DNA of 14,669 bases from Acidimicrobiales bacterium (GTDB lineage: Bacteria; Actinomycetota; Acidimicrobiia; Acidimicrobiales; SHLQ01): the NCBI GenBank assembly GCA_013002375.1, contig JABDJW010000443.1:1-14669 (forward strand), in the 5' to 3' direction. The notes under the pieces are model-generated. The model was not told the DNA's origin and searched no databases. It saw nothing but the letters and a program-made list of their open reading frames with translations. How positions within the stretch are numbered: position 1 is the first letter of the stretch; each line of letters starts with the position of its first letter. The position numbers and the translations under genes are program-made. Of the stretch, positions 6,441 to 14,443 are shown one piece after another.

Positions 6441-8809
6441 CCCTCGCCCCGGTGGCGGGATCCACCGCCACCACCGTGCGGGCCCGATTCGAGGTGACCG
6501 GCGTCGTCCAGGGTGTCGGGTTCCGACCACACGTACATCGCCTGGCCCGCCGCCATCACCTCACCGGTTGGGTCAGCAACACCGACCACGGCGTCAGCCT
6601 CGAGGTCCAGGGCCAACCCGCCGCGATCGAACGGTTTACCCACGAGCTGGCGGCTGACGCTCCGCCCCTGGCCTCGATCTCGACGTGGGCCAAGACCCAA
6701 CGGCCGGCGCAGCCCGGCACCACGTTCGAGATTCGGGCCAGCGAAACCGGCCGAGCACCGACCCTGGCCGTTCCCCCGGACGTCGCAGCCTGCGCGGCCT
6801 GCCTTGACGAACTGCACGATCCGACCAACCGACGCTACCGCCACCCCTTCATCAGCTGCACCGACTGCGGCCCCCGCACCACCATCGTCACCGGCCTGCC
6901 GTTCGACCGCAGCCGCACATCAATGGCCGACTTCGAGCTCTGCGGAGCATGCCGCGCCGAGTACCGCGACGTCGACAGCCGCCGGCATCACGCCCAGACG
7001 ATCGCCTGCCCCGACTGCGGGCCCACGGTCTCGTTCCACCGGTCGGGGCCGACCACCACCCGGCGTCGAACCCTTCACGCTGCGATCGACGCGGCCCGGC
7101 GAGCGCTCGGCTGCGGCGAGATCGTGGCGGTGAAGGGCATCGGCGGCTTCCATCTGGTGGCCGATGCGACCAGCGATGCCACCCTCGCTCGACTGCGGGA
7201 GCGCAAGGGCCGGCCCGACAAGCCGCTTGCGGTCATGATTCCCGACCTCGCGACGGCTCGCCTGCTGGCCTCGTTGACGCCCGCGGCCGAGGTGGCGCTG
7301 ACCAGCCCCACTCGCCCGGTGGTCATCGTTCCGGCCCGGCCCGGCACGGAGCTCAGCGGCCGGATCGCGCCGGGCCTCGACACGATCGGCCTGCTGCTGC
7401 CGTCCTCCCCGCTCCAGCACCTCCTCTTCGAGCCAGGCTCCGCCACTGACCGGTCCTTGCCGGCGCTCGTGTGCACCAGCGGCAACCGATCGGGCCAGCC
7501 GATGGTGATCGACGATGCCGCAGCTCGCCGGCTGCTGGGCCCGATCGCGGACGCGATGTGCTCGCACGACCGAACGATCCACATCGCCTGCGACGACTCG
7601 GTGGTGCAGCCGGTCGGGAACGACGTCGTCGTTCACCGCCGCGGCAAAGGGCTGGCCCCCCAGCCGGTGCACCTCCCCTTCCCCGTTCCCGCCGTTTTGG
7701 CGCTCGGTGGTGACCTCAAGAACACCTTCTGCCTGGCCTCCGGCCGGGACGCTCTCCTCAGCCAGCCCATTGGCGACCTCGCCGACGAACGGGCCCAGCA
7801 GGCCTGGCGCGATGGTGGGCGGGCGGCCGCGGAACGGCATGGCATCGAGCCCACCGCGATCGCCATCGACGCACACCCCGGGTATCACTCGGCCCGCCTC
7901 GGCCGTCTTCTCGGCCGGAACCTGAACTGCCCGGTGCTGACCGTGCAACACCATCACGCCCACTTGGCCGCGCTCCTCGTCGAGCACGAAGTGGACGCGT
8001 CGACGCCGGTCATCGGGGCGGTGTTCGATGGCACCGGCTACGGCACCGACGGCACGCTGTGGGGCGGTGAATTCCTCGTCGGTGGCTATGCCGCGGCGCC
8101 CCGTCGGGCCGGCTTGGCGGCGGTCCCGCTGCCCGGCGGTACGGCGGCAATCCGCGCGCCGTGGCGCATGGCCCTCAGCCACCTGCTCGCGGCGGGGGTC
8201 GATACGGCCGGCTTGCCCGCCCCCGGCCAAGCCTCGGCCGTGGAACGTGACATCGTGCTGCAACAAGCGGCCCGGGGCATGCACAGCCCTCCGACCTCGA
8301 GCATGGGCCGGCTGTTCGATGCGGTGGCGTCGCTGCTCGACGTCTGTCACGAGATCACTTACGAGGCGCAGGCCGCCATCGAACTCGAGGCGCTGGCGCG
8401 AACGGCCACTGCGACCGCACCTCCGTTGCGCTTCGAGCACCACCGCGATGGTGTCGTCGGTGCTGGCGAGCTCGTGCGGGGGCTGGTCGATGGCCTTCGC
8501 TCCGGCGCCGACCCCGCCGGGCTGGCCCTCGCCTTTCACCAGGCGGTCGCCGCCATGGTGGCCTCGACCGCATGCCGATTGCGTACGGAGGCCCCGCAAC
8601 TGACCTCCGTCGGCCTCTCCGGCGGTGTGTTCCAGAACGCGCTCTTGTCCGAGCTCACCGTCGAGGCCCTCACCGCCGAGCGGTTCCGCGTGCTGCGGCA
8701 CCGGGACATACCGGCCAACGACGGCGGCATCGCGCTCGGTCAGGCGGCGGTGGCGGGCTATCGACTCCAGCACGGCGCCGACCGCCAGACGGAACGGAGC
8801 AGCACCTGA
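6437..8809 (+). CDS. hypF: Carbamoyltransferase HypF
   Basis: 790 residues, full length for HypF. It converts carbamoyl phosphate to carbamoyl-adenylate and transfers the group to the HypE C-terminal Cys, the first step in making the active-site CN ligands. Domains in order: acylphosphatase (about 12-100, GVVQGVGFRPH with the active Arg30); two zinc-finger units with CxxC pairs at Cys119/122, 141/144, 169/172 and 191/194; YrdC-like domain (about 210-395, KGIGGFHL and KPLAVMI); and a Kae1-like carbamoyltransferase domain (about 430-780) with the HHHAH metal motif at 505-509, GAVFDGTGYG, and GLSGGVFQN near the end. All expected elements are present. The ATG at 6437 overlaps the protease stop and leaves a short tail before the first strand. 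Confidence 0.96.
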   Translation: MTLAPVAGSTATTVRARFEVTGVVQGVGFRPHVHRLARRHHLTGWVSNTDHGVSLEVQGQPAAIERFTHELAADAPPLASISTWAKTQRPAQPGTTFEIRASETGRAPTLAVPPDVAACAACLDELHDPTNRRYRHPFISCTDCGPRTTIVTGLPFDRSRTSMADFELCGACRAEYRDVDSRRHHAQTIACPDCGPTVSFHRSGPTTTRRRTLHAAIDAARRALGCGEIVAVKGIGGFHLVADATSDATLARLRERKGRPDKPLAVMIPDLATARLLASLTPAAEVALTSPTRPVVIVPARPGTELSGRIAPGLDTIGLLLPSSPLQHLLFEPGSATDRSLPALVCTSGNRSGQPMVIDDAAARRLLGPIADAMCSHDRTIHIACDDSVVQPVGNDVVVHRRGKGLAPQPVHLPFPVPAVLALGGDLKNTFCLASGRDALLSQPIGDLADERAQQAWRDGGRAAAERHGIEPTAIAIDAHPGYHSARLGRLLGRNLNCPVLTVQHHHAHLAALLVEHEVDASTPVIGAVFDGTGYGTDGTLWGGEFLVGGYAAAPRRAGLAAVPLPGGTAAIRAPWRMALSHLLAAGVDTAGLPAPGQASAVERDIVLQQAARGMHSPPTSSMGRLFDAVASLLDVCHEITYEAQAAIELEALARTATATAPPLRFEHHRDGVVGAGELVRGLVDGLRSGADPAGLALAFHQAVAAMVASTACRLRTEAPQLTSVGLSGGVFQNALLSELTVEALTAERFRVLRHRDIPANDGGIALGQAAVAGYRLQHGADRQTERSST

Positions 8810-9063
8810 TGTGTCTGGGATTGCCGGGCCGGCTGGTCGACACCACCGTCGATCGCGGCACCCCGATGGGCGTCGTCGATTTTGGTGGCGCGACCCGCTC
8901 CGTGTGCTTGACCTTCACACCCGAAGCCGAACCGGGCCAGTACGTCATCGTGCACGCCGGCGTGGCCATCGCAATCCTGGACGAAGCAGCCGCGGCCGAA
9001 TCGCTCGACCTGTTCGCCGAGATGGGTCTCACCGATCCGGACTCCGCCAGGGGGATGGCATGA
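8809..9063 (+). CDS. hypC: Hydrogenase assembly chaperone HypC
   Basis: 84 residues, usual size for HypC/HybG. It begins MCLGLPGRLV, and the invariant Cys2 is the iron-binding residue exposed after removal of Met1. It forms the HypCD complex that carries Fe(CN)2CO and then chaperones the large-subunit precursor. The C-terminal half has the expected GQYVIVHAGVAI segment and a helix. The start at 8809 shares one base with the hypF stop (TGATG). That the essential Cys2 directly follows the Met settles the start. It overlaps hypD by ATGA. Confidence 0.95.
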   Translation: MCLGLPGRLVDTTVDRGTPMGVVDFGGATRSVCLTFTPEAEPGQYVIVHAGVAIAILDEAAAAESLDLFAEMGLTDPDSARGMA

Positions 9064-10187
9064 AATACGTGGCCGAGTTCGGCGCGCCCGAGCTCGCTCA
9101 GCGGCTGCTCGACGAGATCCGCGCCACCGTCACGCAGCCCTGGACGCTGATGGAGGTCTGCGGCGGCCAAACCCACGCCATCATCTCCCACGGCATCGAT
9201 CAGCTCCTGCCCGAGTCGGTCGAGCTCGTTCACGGTCCCGGCTGCCCGGTGTGCGTGACACCGTTGGCGCTGATCGATCAGTCCTTGGCCATCGCCGCTC
9301 GACCCGAGGTGATCTTCTGCTCGTTCGGCGACATGTTGCGGGTGCCGGGTTCGGCGAGCGACCTGTACCGGGTGCGGGCCGAAGGTGGTGATGTTCGAGT
9401 GGTGTACTCACCGCTCGACGCGGTCGAACTGGCTGCCGCCAACCCGGACCGCGAGGTCGTGTTCTTCGGCGTCGGCTTCGAAACGACCGCACCGGCCAAC
9501 GCCTTGGCCATCCGCACGGCCCGCGACCGGGGTCTCGGCAACTTCTCCGTGCTGATCAGCCATGTGCTGGTCCCTCCTGCAATCGAGGCCATCGTGACGA
9601 GTCCCGACTGTCGCGTCGACGCCTTTCTGGCCGCCGGCCATGTGTGCACGGTCATGGGTCTCGACCAGTACGAACCTCTGGCCCAGGCCCACGGCGTGCC
9701 GATCATCGTCACCGGCTTCGAACCGCTCGACGTGCTCGACGGCATCCGGCGGGCACTCGGCCAACTCGAGCGGGGCGAGGCCGTCGTCGAGAACGCCTAC
9801 CCGCGTGCGGTGCAGGCCGCCGGCAACGCAGCGGCGCGCGCCACTCTCGAGGACGTCTTCGAAACGACCGATCGGCAATGGCGGGGCATCGGCACGATCG
9901 ACCGGAGCGGTTGGCGACTCCGCCCGCCCTACCGAGCATTCGATGCCGCCATCCGCTTCGCGGTCGACGAGATCACCGCCCCCGAATCCGAACGTTGTCA
10001 GGCCGGAGCAGTGCTGCAGGGCCACATCCGACCGACCGAATGCCCTGCGTTCGGTGAAGAATGCACGCCGGCCAGCCCCCTCGGCGCGCCGATGGTCTCG
10101 GCCGAAGGCGCCTGCGCGGCCTACTACAGCCACCGCCGGGTCGATCTCAGGCGGCGCGAAGGCACGGCGAGAGCCAACCATTCATGA
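9060..10187 (+). CDS. hypD: Hydrogenase Fe-cofactor scaffold HypD
   Basis: 375 residues. It is an iron-sulfur redox protein on which, with HypC, the Fe(CN)2CO unit is assembled. CGGQTH at residues 34-39 and GPGCPVC with Cys62 and Cys65 keep the same spacing as E. coli Cys41, Cys69 and Cys72. GFETTAP and GHVCTVMG in the middle are further family motifs. The C-terminal cluster cysteines include Cys328 and Cys335 (TECPAFGEEC) and Cys352 (EGACAAY). Length and motifs are complete, so the protein should be active. ATGA overlaps join it to hypC and hypE. Confidence 0.96.
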   Translation: MKYVAEFGAPELAQRLLDEIRATVTQPWTLMEVCGGQTHAIISHGIDQLLPESVELVHGPGCPVCVTPLALIDQSLAIAARPEVIFCSFGDMLRVPGSASDLYRVRAEGGDVRVVYSPLDAVELAAANPDREVVFFGVGFETTAPANALAIRTARDRGLGNFSVLISHVLVPPAIEAIVTSPDCRVDAFLAAGHVCTVMGLDQYEPLAQAHGVPIIVTGFEPLDVLDGIRRALGQLERGEAVVENAYPRAVQAAGNAAARATLEDVFETTDRQWRGIGTIDRSGWRLRPPYRAFDAAIRFAVDEITAPESERCQAGAVLQGHIRPTECPAFGEECTPASPLGAPMVSAEGACAAYYSHRRVDLRRREGTARANHS

Positions 10188-11236
10188 CCGATCCGTCCAC
10201 GTGGTCCTGCCCCCTGCCCCTCGCCGACCAACCGGTCATCACGATGGCGCACGGCGGCGGCGGTCAGCGCAGCGCGGACCTGGTGGAGCACCTCTTTCTG
10301 CCCGCGTTCGGGCCGGCCGCAGCCGGTGCCGCCCTGACCGATGCCGCCGTCGTCGAACTCGGCCCGGGCCGAGTGGCCTGTACGACCGATTCCTACGTCG
10401 TGCAGCCGCTGTTCTTTCCCGGCGGCGACATCGGCACGCTGGCGATCAACGGCACGGTGAACGATCTGGCCATGGTCGGTGCTCGGCCCCGGGTTCTCAC
10501 CACCGCTTTCGTACTCGAGGAAGGGCTCGAACTGGCGGTACTGGACCGTATCGCCCGATCGATGGGCCGAGCCGCAGCGGCAGCCGACGTTCGCCTGCTC
10601 GCCGGTGACACCAAGGTGATCGAGCGCTCATCGGGCGACGGGCTGTACATCACGACCTCGGGAATCGGAACGGTCGACCCCGACATCACGCTGGAGCCAG
10701 CACAGATTCAGCCCGGCGACCGCATTCTGGTCAGCGGCCCGATCGGCCGCCACGGCGTCGCCGTGCTCAGCCGTCGCGAGGGCCTGGAGTTCGGCACCAC
10801 GATCGAATCCGACTGCGCCCCCTTGCACGACCTGGTCCAGACCCTGCTGGCCGGAGGCACGACCACCCGGGCGCTGCGCGATCTGACCCGCGGCGGCTTG
10901 GCCACCGCGCTGTGCGAACTGGCCGAGACCGCTTCGGTCGGCATCGAGTTCGACGAAGCCCTCGTGCCCGTGCCCGAACCGGTTCGGGCCGCGTGCGGTT
11001 TCCTCGGCCTCGATCCCCTCGTCGTAGCCAACGAGGGAACGATGGTGGCATTCGTCGCACCCTCCGATGCCGAGCACGCCCTCGCCACGATGCACGCACA
11101 CCACCGAGGGCGAGGCGCGGCGATCATCGGCGAGGTCGTCGCCGAGAACCCGGGATCCGTCGTCGCACGAACGGCACTCGGTGGCCGCCGGGTCGTCCTT
11201 CGTCCCCTCGGCGAACAACTGCCCCGCATCTGCTGA
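10184..11236 (+). CDS. hypE: Carbamoyl dehydratase HypE
   Basis: 350 residues, PurM/AIR-synthase fold. It takes the carbamoyl group from HypF on its C-terminal cysteine and dehydrates it with ATP to a thiocyanate, which it hands to HypCD. The conserved AHGGGGQRSADL lies at residues 22-33, GDTKV at 141-145, and the protein ends in PRIC, so Cys350 is the acceptor thiol. The acceptor residue being last shows the 3' end is intact. It is the last gene of the plus-strand train and is followed by a 39-base gap and a convergent gene. The hypA and hypB genes often found in such clusters do not follow. Confidence 0.96.
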   Translation: MTDPSTWSCPLPLADQPVITMAHGGGGQRSADLVEHLFLPAFGPAAAGAALTDAAVVELGPGRVACTTDSYVVQPLFFPGGDIGTLAINGTVNDLAMVGARPRVLTTAFVLEEGLELAVLDRIARSMGRAAAAADVRLLAGDTKVIERSSGDGLYITTSGIGTVDPDITLEPAQIQPGDRILVSGPIGRHGVAVLSRREGLEFGTTIESDCAPLHDLVQTLLAGGTTTRALRDLTRGGLATALCELAETASVGIEFDEALVPVPEPVRAACGFLGLDPLVVANEGTMVAFVAPSDAEHALATMHAHHRGRGAAIIGEVVAENPGSVVARTALGGRRVVLRPLGEQLPRIC

Positions 11237-11242
11237 CCCGTC

Positions 11243-11260
11243 GTACCGATCGTTCGGTGC
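11243..11260. terminator. Weak hairpin between the two convergent operons
   Basis: ACCGA (11245-11249) pairs with TCGGT (11254-11258) around a TCGT loop. A G-T wobble and a G-C pair extend the stem outward to 11243 and 11260. It sits in the 39-base gap between the hypE stop and the stop of the convergent USP gene, where a shared terminator is expected. There is no T-tract on either strand, so intrinsic termination would be weak; Rho-dependent termination is an alternative. Confidence 0.3.
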
Positions 11261-11275
11261 AGACGCGCCCGGGGC

Positions 11276-12166
11276 CTACTTGAGTTCGAGGGGCGGCACC
11301 GCCATCGGCACCTGCACCAGCACCGGACGATCGGCTTGCGCGACGACCTGCATCGTCGTGCTGCCGAAGGTCGGCCGAACGATGCCGCTGGCGCCATGGG
11401 TGCCCATGACCACGGCGGAGAGCGACCGCGATGCGGCGAACCCGACCAACGCCTCCACGGGATTCTCATCGTGCAGCACCACCCACTCGGCCATCGAGGG
11501 GTCGGCCAGCTGCCCGACGACGTTGCGCACGTACGCGCTCTCCGACACCGGCTCGCCCTGCTCCTTGAGCCGAGCGATGTGTTCGGTGAACTCGGGCCGC
11601 AGCACATGCACGACGTGGAGCGGCCGGTTGAGCGCTTCGGCCAAGCCGACCGCCGCGGGCAGTACCCGTTCAGCCATCGCGGAACCATCGACGGCCACCG
11701 CAACGTCGCCGTCTTCGGCGAAGGTGTCGAGATCGGCGTTCGGGCCCACCATGATCACCGGCCCTCCCCAGCGCTGGGCGAAGGACTGGGCGAACGAGAA
11801 GCTGCGGTCGCCATCGGCCGCTGCGGTGGCCATCACCACCAGGTCGGACGGCTCCATCGCGTCGGCCGCGGCCTGGATGGCATCGTCGGAGCTGCTGATC
11901 AAGATGTCGTCGACGGTGAGGTTCGGCCGCGACTTCGTCAAGGCCTTTCGGGCTGCTTCGATCGCCTCGCCGGCGGTGAGGTTCACCGCATCGATCGGCG
12001 ACAGATCGACCGACAGCAGACGGATCGGAAGCTCCCACTTGGCCGCGAGCCGCGCCGCCAGGCCGACACCGCGGTCGTAGTGGTGGTCGAGCGTGATCGG
12101 CACGACGATGCGGGCGATCGGCACCCCGGCGCCCAGCTGGATTGATTCGGTGGATGTGGATGTCAT
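11276..12166 (-). CDS. Two-domain universal stress protein (UspA superfamily)
   Basis: 296 residues, two Usp domains in tandem: about 15-150 (IARIVVPITLDHHYDRGV to GPVIMVGP) and about 155-290 (VAVAVDGSAMAERVL to PVLVQVP). The second domain keeps the ATP-binding pattern GTHG, nine residues, then GS (GxxG-9x-G[S/T]). In the first domain the corresponding place reads MATAAADGDRSF and lacks the pattern, so only the C-terminal half is likely to bind ATP. The start at 12166 is supported by an AAGGGGA-type ribosome binding site just upstream on the minus strand (within 12167-12180). It is the last gene of the minus-strand operon, 28 bases after deoA. A role in stress or hypoxia tolerance is likely from family and context; the precise function is unknown. 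Confidence 0.9.
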   Translation of the reverse strand: MTSTSTESIQLGAGVPIARIVVPITLDHHYDRGVGLAARLAAKWELPIRLLSVDLSPIDAVNLTAGEAIEAARKALTKSRPNLTVDDILISSSDDAIQAAADAMEPSDLVVMATAAADGDRSFSFAQSFAQRWGGPVIMVGPNADLDTFAEDGDVAVAVDGSAMAERVLPAAVGLAEALNRPLHVVHVLRPEFTEHIARLKEQGEPVSESAYVRNVVGQLADPSMAEWVVLHDENPVEALVGFAASRSLSAVVMGTHGASGIVRPTFGSTTMQVVAQADRPVLVQVPMAVPPLELK

Positions 12167-12194
12167 CGGGGTTCCCCTTTGGGTTGGTTGGCTC

Positions 12195-13487
12195 TTACGG
12201 AGACTGTGGCAGTGACGGAGCGAGGATTCGCTCGATCACGATCGACTGAGCGGGAGGGGCGTCGGGGCCGATGGAAACGCTCGACGCCACGAGTTCGGCG
12301 ACCGGCTCGAGGAGTTCCGGCCGATCGGCATGCAATTCGAGGATCGGCTCGCCGGCCGCGACCTGGTCGCCCGGCTTGGCCAGGCACATGATCCCGGCGG
12401 TGGCACTGACCGAATCTTCCTTCCGGGCCCGACCGGCGCCGAGTCGCCACGCGCCGACACCGACGCGCCGAGCATCGACCGACTGAACGAAACCGGCCTC
12501 GGCCGCAGTGATGGTCTCGCGGTATTCGGCTACCGGTATGCCCGCGTCGAGAGATCCGCCCTGGGCCGAGACCATCTTCTCGAAGACCGCGAGCGCTTCC
12601 CCCGAAGCCAGCACCTCGGCCGGGTTACCATCGAGGCCGGCCAGAACCAGCATTTCTTCGGCGAGGGCCAGCGTGAGCTCCACCACGTCGGGAGGTCCGC
12701 CGCCGGCGAGCACGTCGAGTGATTCTTGCACCTCGAGCGCATTGCCGGCGGCACGGCCCAGCACATCGTCCATGCGAGTCACCAGGGCCGACGTGGCGAC
12801 GCCGTGATCGTTGCCGAGCCGAACCATGGTGCGGGCGAGCTCATCGGCGGCTGCGAAATCGGCCATGAACGCGCCCCGACCGACCTTGACATCGAGCACC
12901 AGTGCATCGGTCCCCTCGGCGATCTTCTTCGACATGATCGAACTGGCGATCAACGGGATGGACTCGATCGTTCCGGTGACATCGCGTAGCGCGTACATCT
13001 TGCGATCAGCCGGCGCGAGGTCGGCGGACGCACCGGCGATCACCCCGCCGATGGAATCGAGCAGCTCCCGCATGCGGTCGGGCGGAAGTTGCGCCTGCCA
13101 TCCGGGGATTGCCTCCATCTTGTCGAGCGTGCCCCCGGTGTGTCCGAGCCCTCGGCCCGAGAGCTGCGGCACGGCGGCGCCGCACGCGGCCACCAGAGGG
13201 ACCAGGATCAACGAGATCTTGTCGCCGACGCCACCGGTGCTGTGCTTGTCGACCGTGGGGCGGCTGAGTCCGGAAAGGTCCAGCCGCTGCCCCGACTCGA
13301 TCATGGCCGACGTCCACCGGGCCAGCTCGGTGGGCTCCATGCCGTTGAAGTACACCGCCATGGCGAGGGCCGATGCCTGTTCGTCGGCGACCTCGTCGGC
13401 GGTGTAGGCGGCGATGAACCAGTCGATCTGCTCGTCGGTGAGTCGGAACCCATCGCGCTTGGCGATGATGATGTCTCGAGCGTTCAT
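12195..13487 (-). CDS. deoA: Thymidine/pyrimidine-nucleoside phosphorylase
   Basis: 430 residues, the usual length. It cleaves thymidine (and perhaps deoxyuridine or uridine) with phosphate to the base and (deoxy)ribose 1-phosphate for salvage. It begins with the helical domain (NARDIIIAKRDG). The phosphate- and base-site motif KHSTGGVGDK is at residues 81-90, followed by SGRGLGHTGGTLDKME and later VLDVKVGRGAFM. The C-terminal alpha/beta domain has the GIMCLAKPGDQV-type segment typical of class-II nucleoside phosphorylases. The start at 13487 is favoured because it overlaps the cdd stop (ATGA on the minus strand) and has an AAGG stretch upstream; the open frame further upstream is the shadow of cdd. 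Whether it is strictly thymidine-specific (DeoA) or broad (Pdp) cannot be decided here. Confidence 0.94.
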   Translation of the reverse strand: MNARDIIIAKRDGFRLTDEQIDWFIAAYTADEVADEQASALAMAVYFNGMEPTELARWTSAMIESGQRLDLSGLSRPTVDKHSTGGVGDKISLILVPLVAACGAAVPQLSGRGLGHTGGTLDKMEAIPGWQAQLPPDRMRELLDSIGGVIAGASADLAPADRKMYALRDVTGTIESIPLIASSIMSKKIAEGTDALVLDVKVGRGAFMADFAAADELARTMVRLGNDHGVATSALVTRMDDVLGRAAGNALEVQESLDVLAGGGPPDVVELTLALAEEMLVLAGLDGNPAEVLASGEALAVFEKMVSAQGGSLDAGIPVAEYRETITAAEAGFVQSVDARRVGVGAWRLGAGRARKEDSVSATAGIMCLAKPGDQVAAGEPILELHADRPELLEPVAELVASSVSIGPDAPPAQSIVIERILAPSLPQSP

Positions 13488-13933
13488 CCGGCACCTTCCC
13501 TGCCACTGGCCCGCTGCTGGGGCCCGGTGCGCGCCGTCGGCAGATCGTCCGGGCCGAAGGCGTTCGGCAGCAGCGTGTCGAGGCGCACCGGTGCCGGGTC
13601 GGCATCGATCAGGAGATCGGGTCCGCCGGCCTCGTACAGCAGCTGTCGACACCGTCCGCACGGCAGCAGGAACGCACCATTGCCGTCGACGATGCTGACC
13701 GCCACCAGATGAGCCGCCCCGTGCCGATGGAGATCCGAGACCAGGCCGCATTCGGCACAGAGGGTGAGGCCGTACGACGCGTTTTCGACGTTGCAGCCGC
13801 GAACGGTAACGCCGTTGTCGGTGACGCCGGCCGCCCCGACCTGCAGTCCCGAATAGGGCGCCCATGCCCGGGCCGCGACGGCGGTCGCCTCTTCACGGAG
13901 CACGGTCCACTCGATCGCCGGTGCGGCCGACAC
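13484..13933 (-). CDS. cdd: Cytidine deaminase
   Basis: 149 residues from a GTG start at 13933. It deaminates cytidine and deoxycytidine to uridine and deoxyuridine, feeding the phosphorylase encoded next. Conserved parts are APYSGLQVGAA (residues 25-35), GCNVENASYGLT (46-57), the zinc and catalytic motif Cys59-Ala-Glu61, and the PCGRC motif with Cys92 and Cys95. Three Cys ligands indicate the small homotetrameric type. The C-terminus carries about 17 extra polar residues (TARTGPQQRASGREGAG) after the conserved AFGPDDL, and the last bases overlap deoA. No ATG is available upstream in frame before the USP gene; the GTG has an AAGG element about ten bases upstream. Confidence 0.93.
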   Translation of the reverse strand: MSAAPAIEWTVLREEATAVAARAWAPYSGLQVGAAGVTDNGVTVRGCNVENASYGLTLCAECGLVSDLHRHGAAHLVAVSIVDGNGAFLLPCGRCRQLLYEAGGPDLLIDADPAPVRLDTLLPNAFGPDDLPTARTGPQQRASGREGAG

Positions 13934-13945
13934 TGCCGAGCGCCT

Positions 13946-14386
13946 TCAGTCCTGCACGATCAAGAAGCTGGTCTTGGCGTGGTTGGCCACTTTGGTCGAG
14001 ACGCTGCCTCGAATGAACCGGGTCCCGCGACCGAGGCCTCGGCTGCCCACCACAACCAGATCGGCATCGACCTCATCGGCGACATCGAGGATCGCGCTGG
14101 CCGGATTGTCGTCGACGAAGTGACCCTTGTGTTCGATCTTCCGATCGGCGAGGAACGCCTCGGCCACCATCAGGGTGTTGCGGGGTTTGGCCAACAGGTC
14201 GATGTTCGAGCGGAACTCGACCGGCACGCTCGAGTACGCCATGTTGATGGCGCGGATCGAGGGCTCGTCATAGGCGGTCACCAGATGCACGATGCCGCCC
14301 TCATCGACGAGATCGGCGGCTGCTTCCAGCGCCTTCTGCCCACAATCGGAACCGTCGATTCCCACGACGATGGTTGCTGCTTTCAT
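13946..14386 (-). CDS. Single-domain universal stress protein (UspA family)
   Basis: 146 residues. The fold signature runs from the first strand (ATIVVGIDGSDCG) to the last (SFLIVQD). The ATP-binding pattern GSRG, nine residues, then GS (GxxG-9x-G[S/T]) is intact near the C-terminus, so this is probably an ATP-binding Usp. Two adjacent ATGs compete, at 14389 (MMKAA) and 14386 (MKAA). The AGGAG on the minus strand is three bases from the first and six from the second, so I chose 14386. It is the first gene of the minus-strand operon; cdd follows after 12 bases. It is not an obvious duplicate of the two-domain USP further on, since the sequences around the ATP motif differ. Confidence 0.9.
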   Translation of the reverse strand: MKAATIVVGIDGSDCGQKALEAAADLVDEGGIVHLVTAYDEPSIRAINMAYSSVPVEFRSNIDLLAKPRNTLMVAEAFLADRKIEHKGHFVDDNPASAILDVADEVDADLVVVGSRGLGRGTRFIRGSVSTKVANHAKTSFLIVQD

Positions 14387-14392
14387 CATGCT

Positions 14393-14397
14393 CTCCT
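14393..14397 (-). promoter_or_regulatory. Ribosome binding site of the single-domain USP gene
   Basis: AGGAG on the minus strand, six bases before ATG 14386 and three before ATG 14389. It decides between the two adjacent start codons. Confidence 0.65.
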
Positions 14398-14443
14398 GAT
14401 GGATTCACGGTGGTCTCGTTGCACTGCATCGATTCTGCCCCGC

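Noticed and set aside
5351..6844. Minus-strand open frame of 497 codons across the end of hyhL, the protease and the start of hypF
   Set aside because: It lies opposite three recognised genes with intact motifs; its translation is low-complexity and resembles no family. Long antisense frames are common at this GC content.
6920..8773. Minus-strand open frame of 617 codons opposite hypF
   Set aside because: Fully antisense to a complete HypF with all its motifs; Gly/Arg-rich shadow translation.
11237..11275. Strong Rho-independent terminator between the convergent operons
   Set aside because: Only a short hairpin is present and no T-tract follows on either strand, so it is listed as a weak candidate only.
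13488..13865. Upstream extension of the deoA frame
   Set aside because: It covers cdd on the same strand, its translation is Arg-rich and unlike nucleoside phosphorylases, and the ATG at 13487 fits both the family N-terminus and the overlap with the cdd stop.
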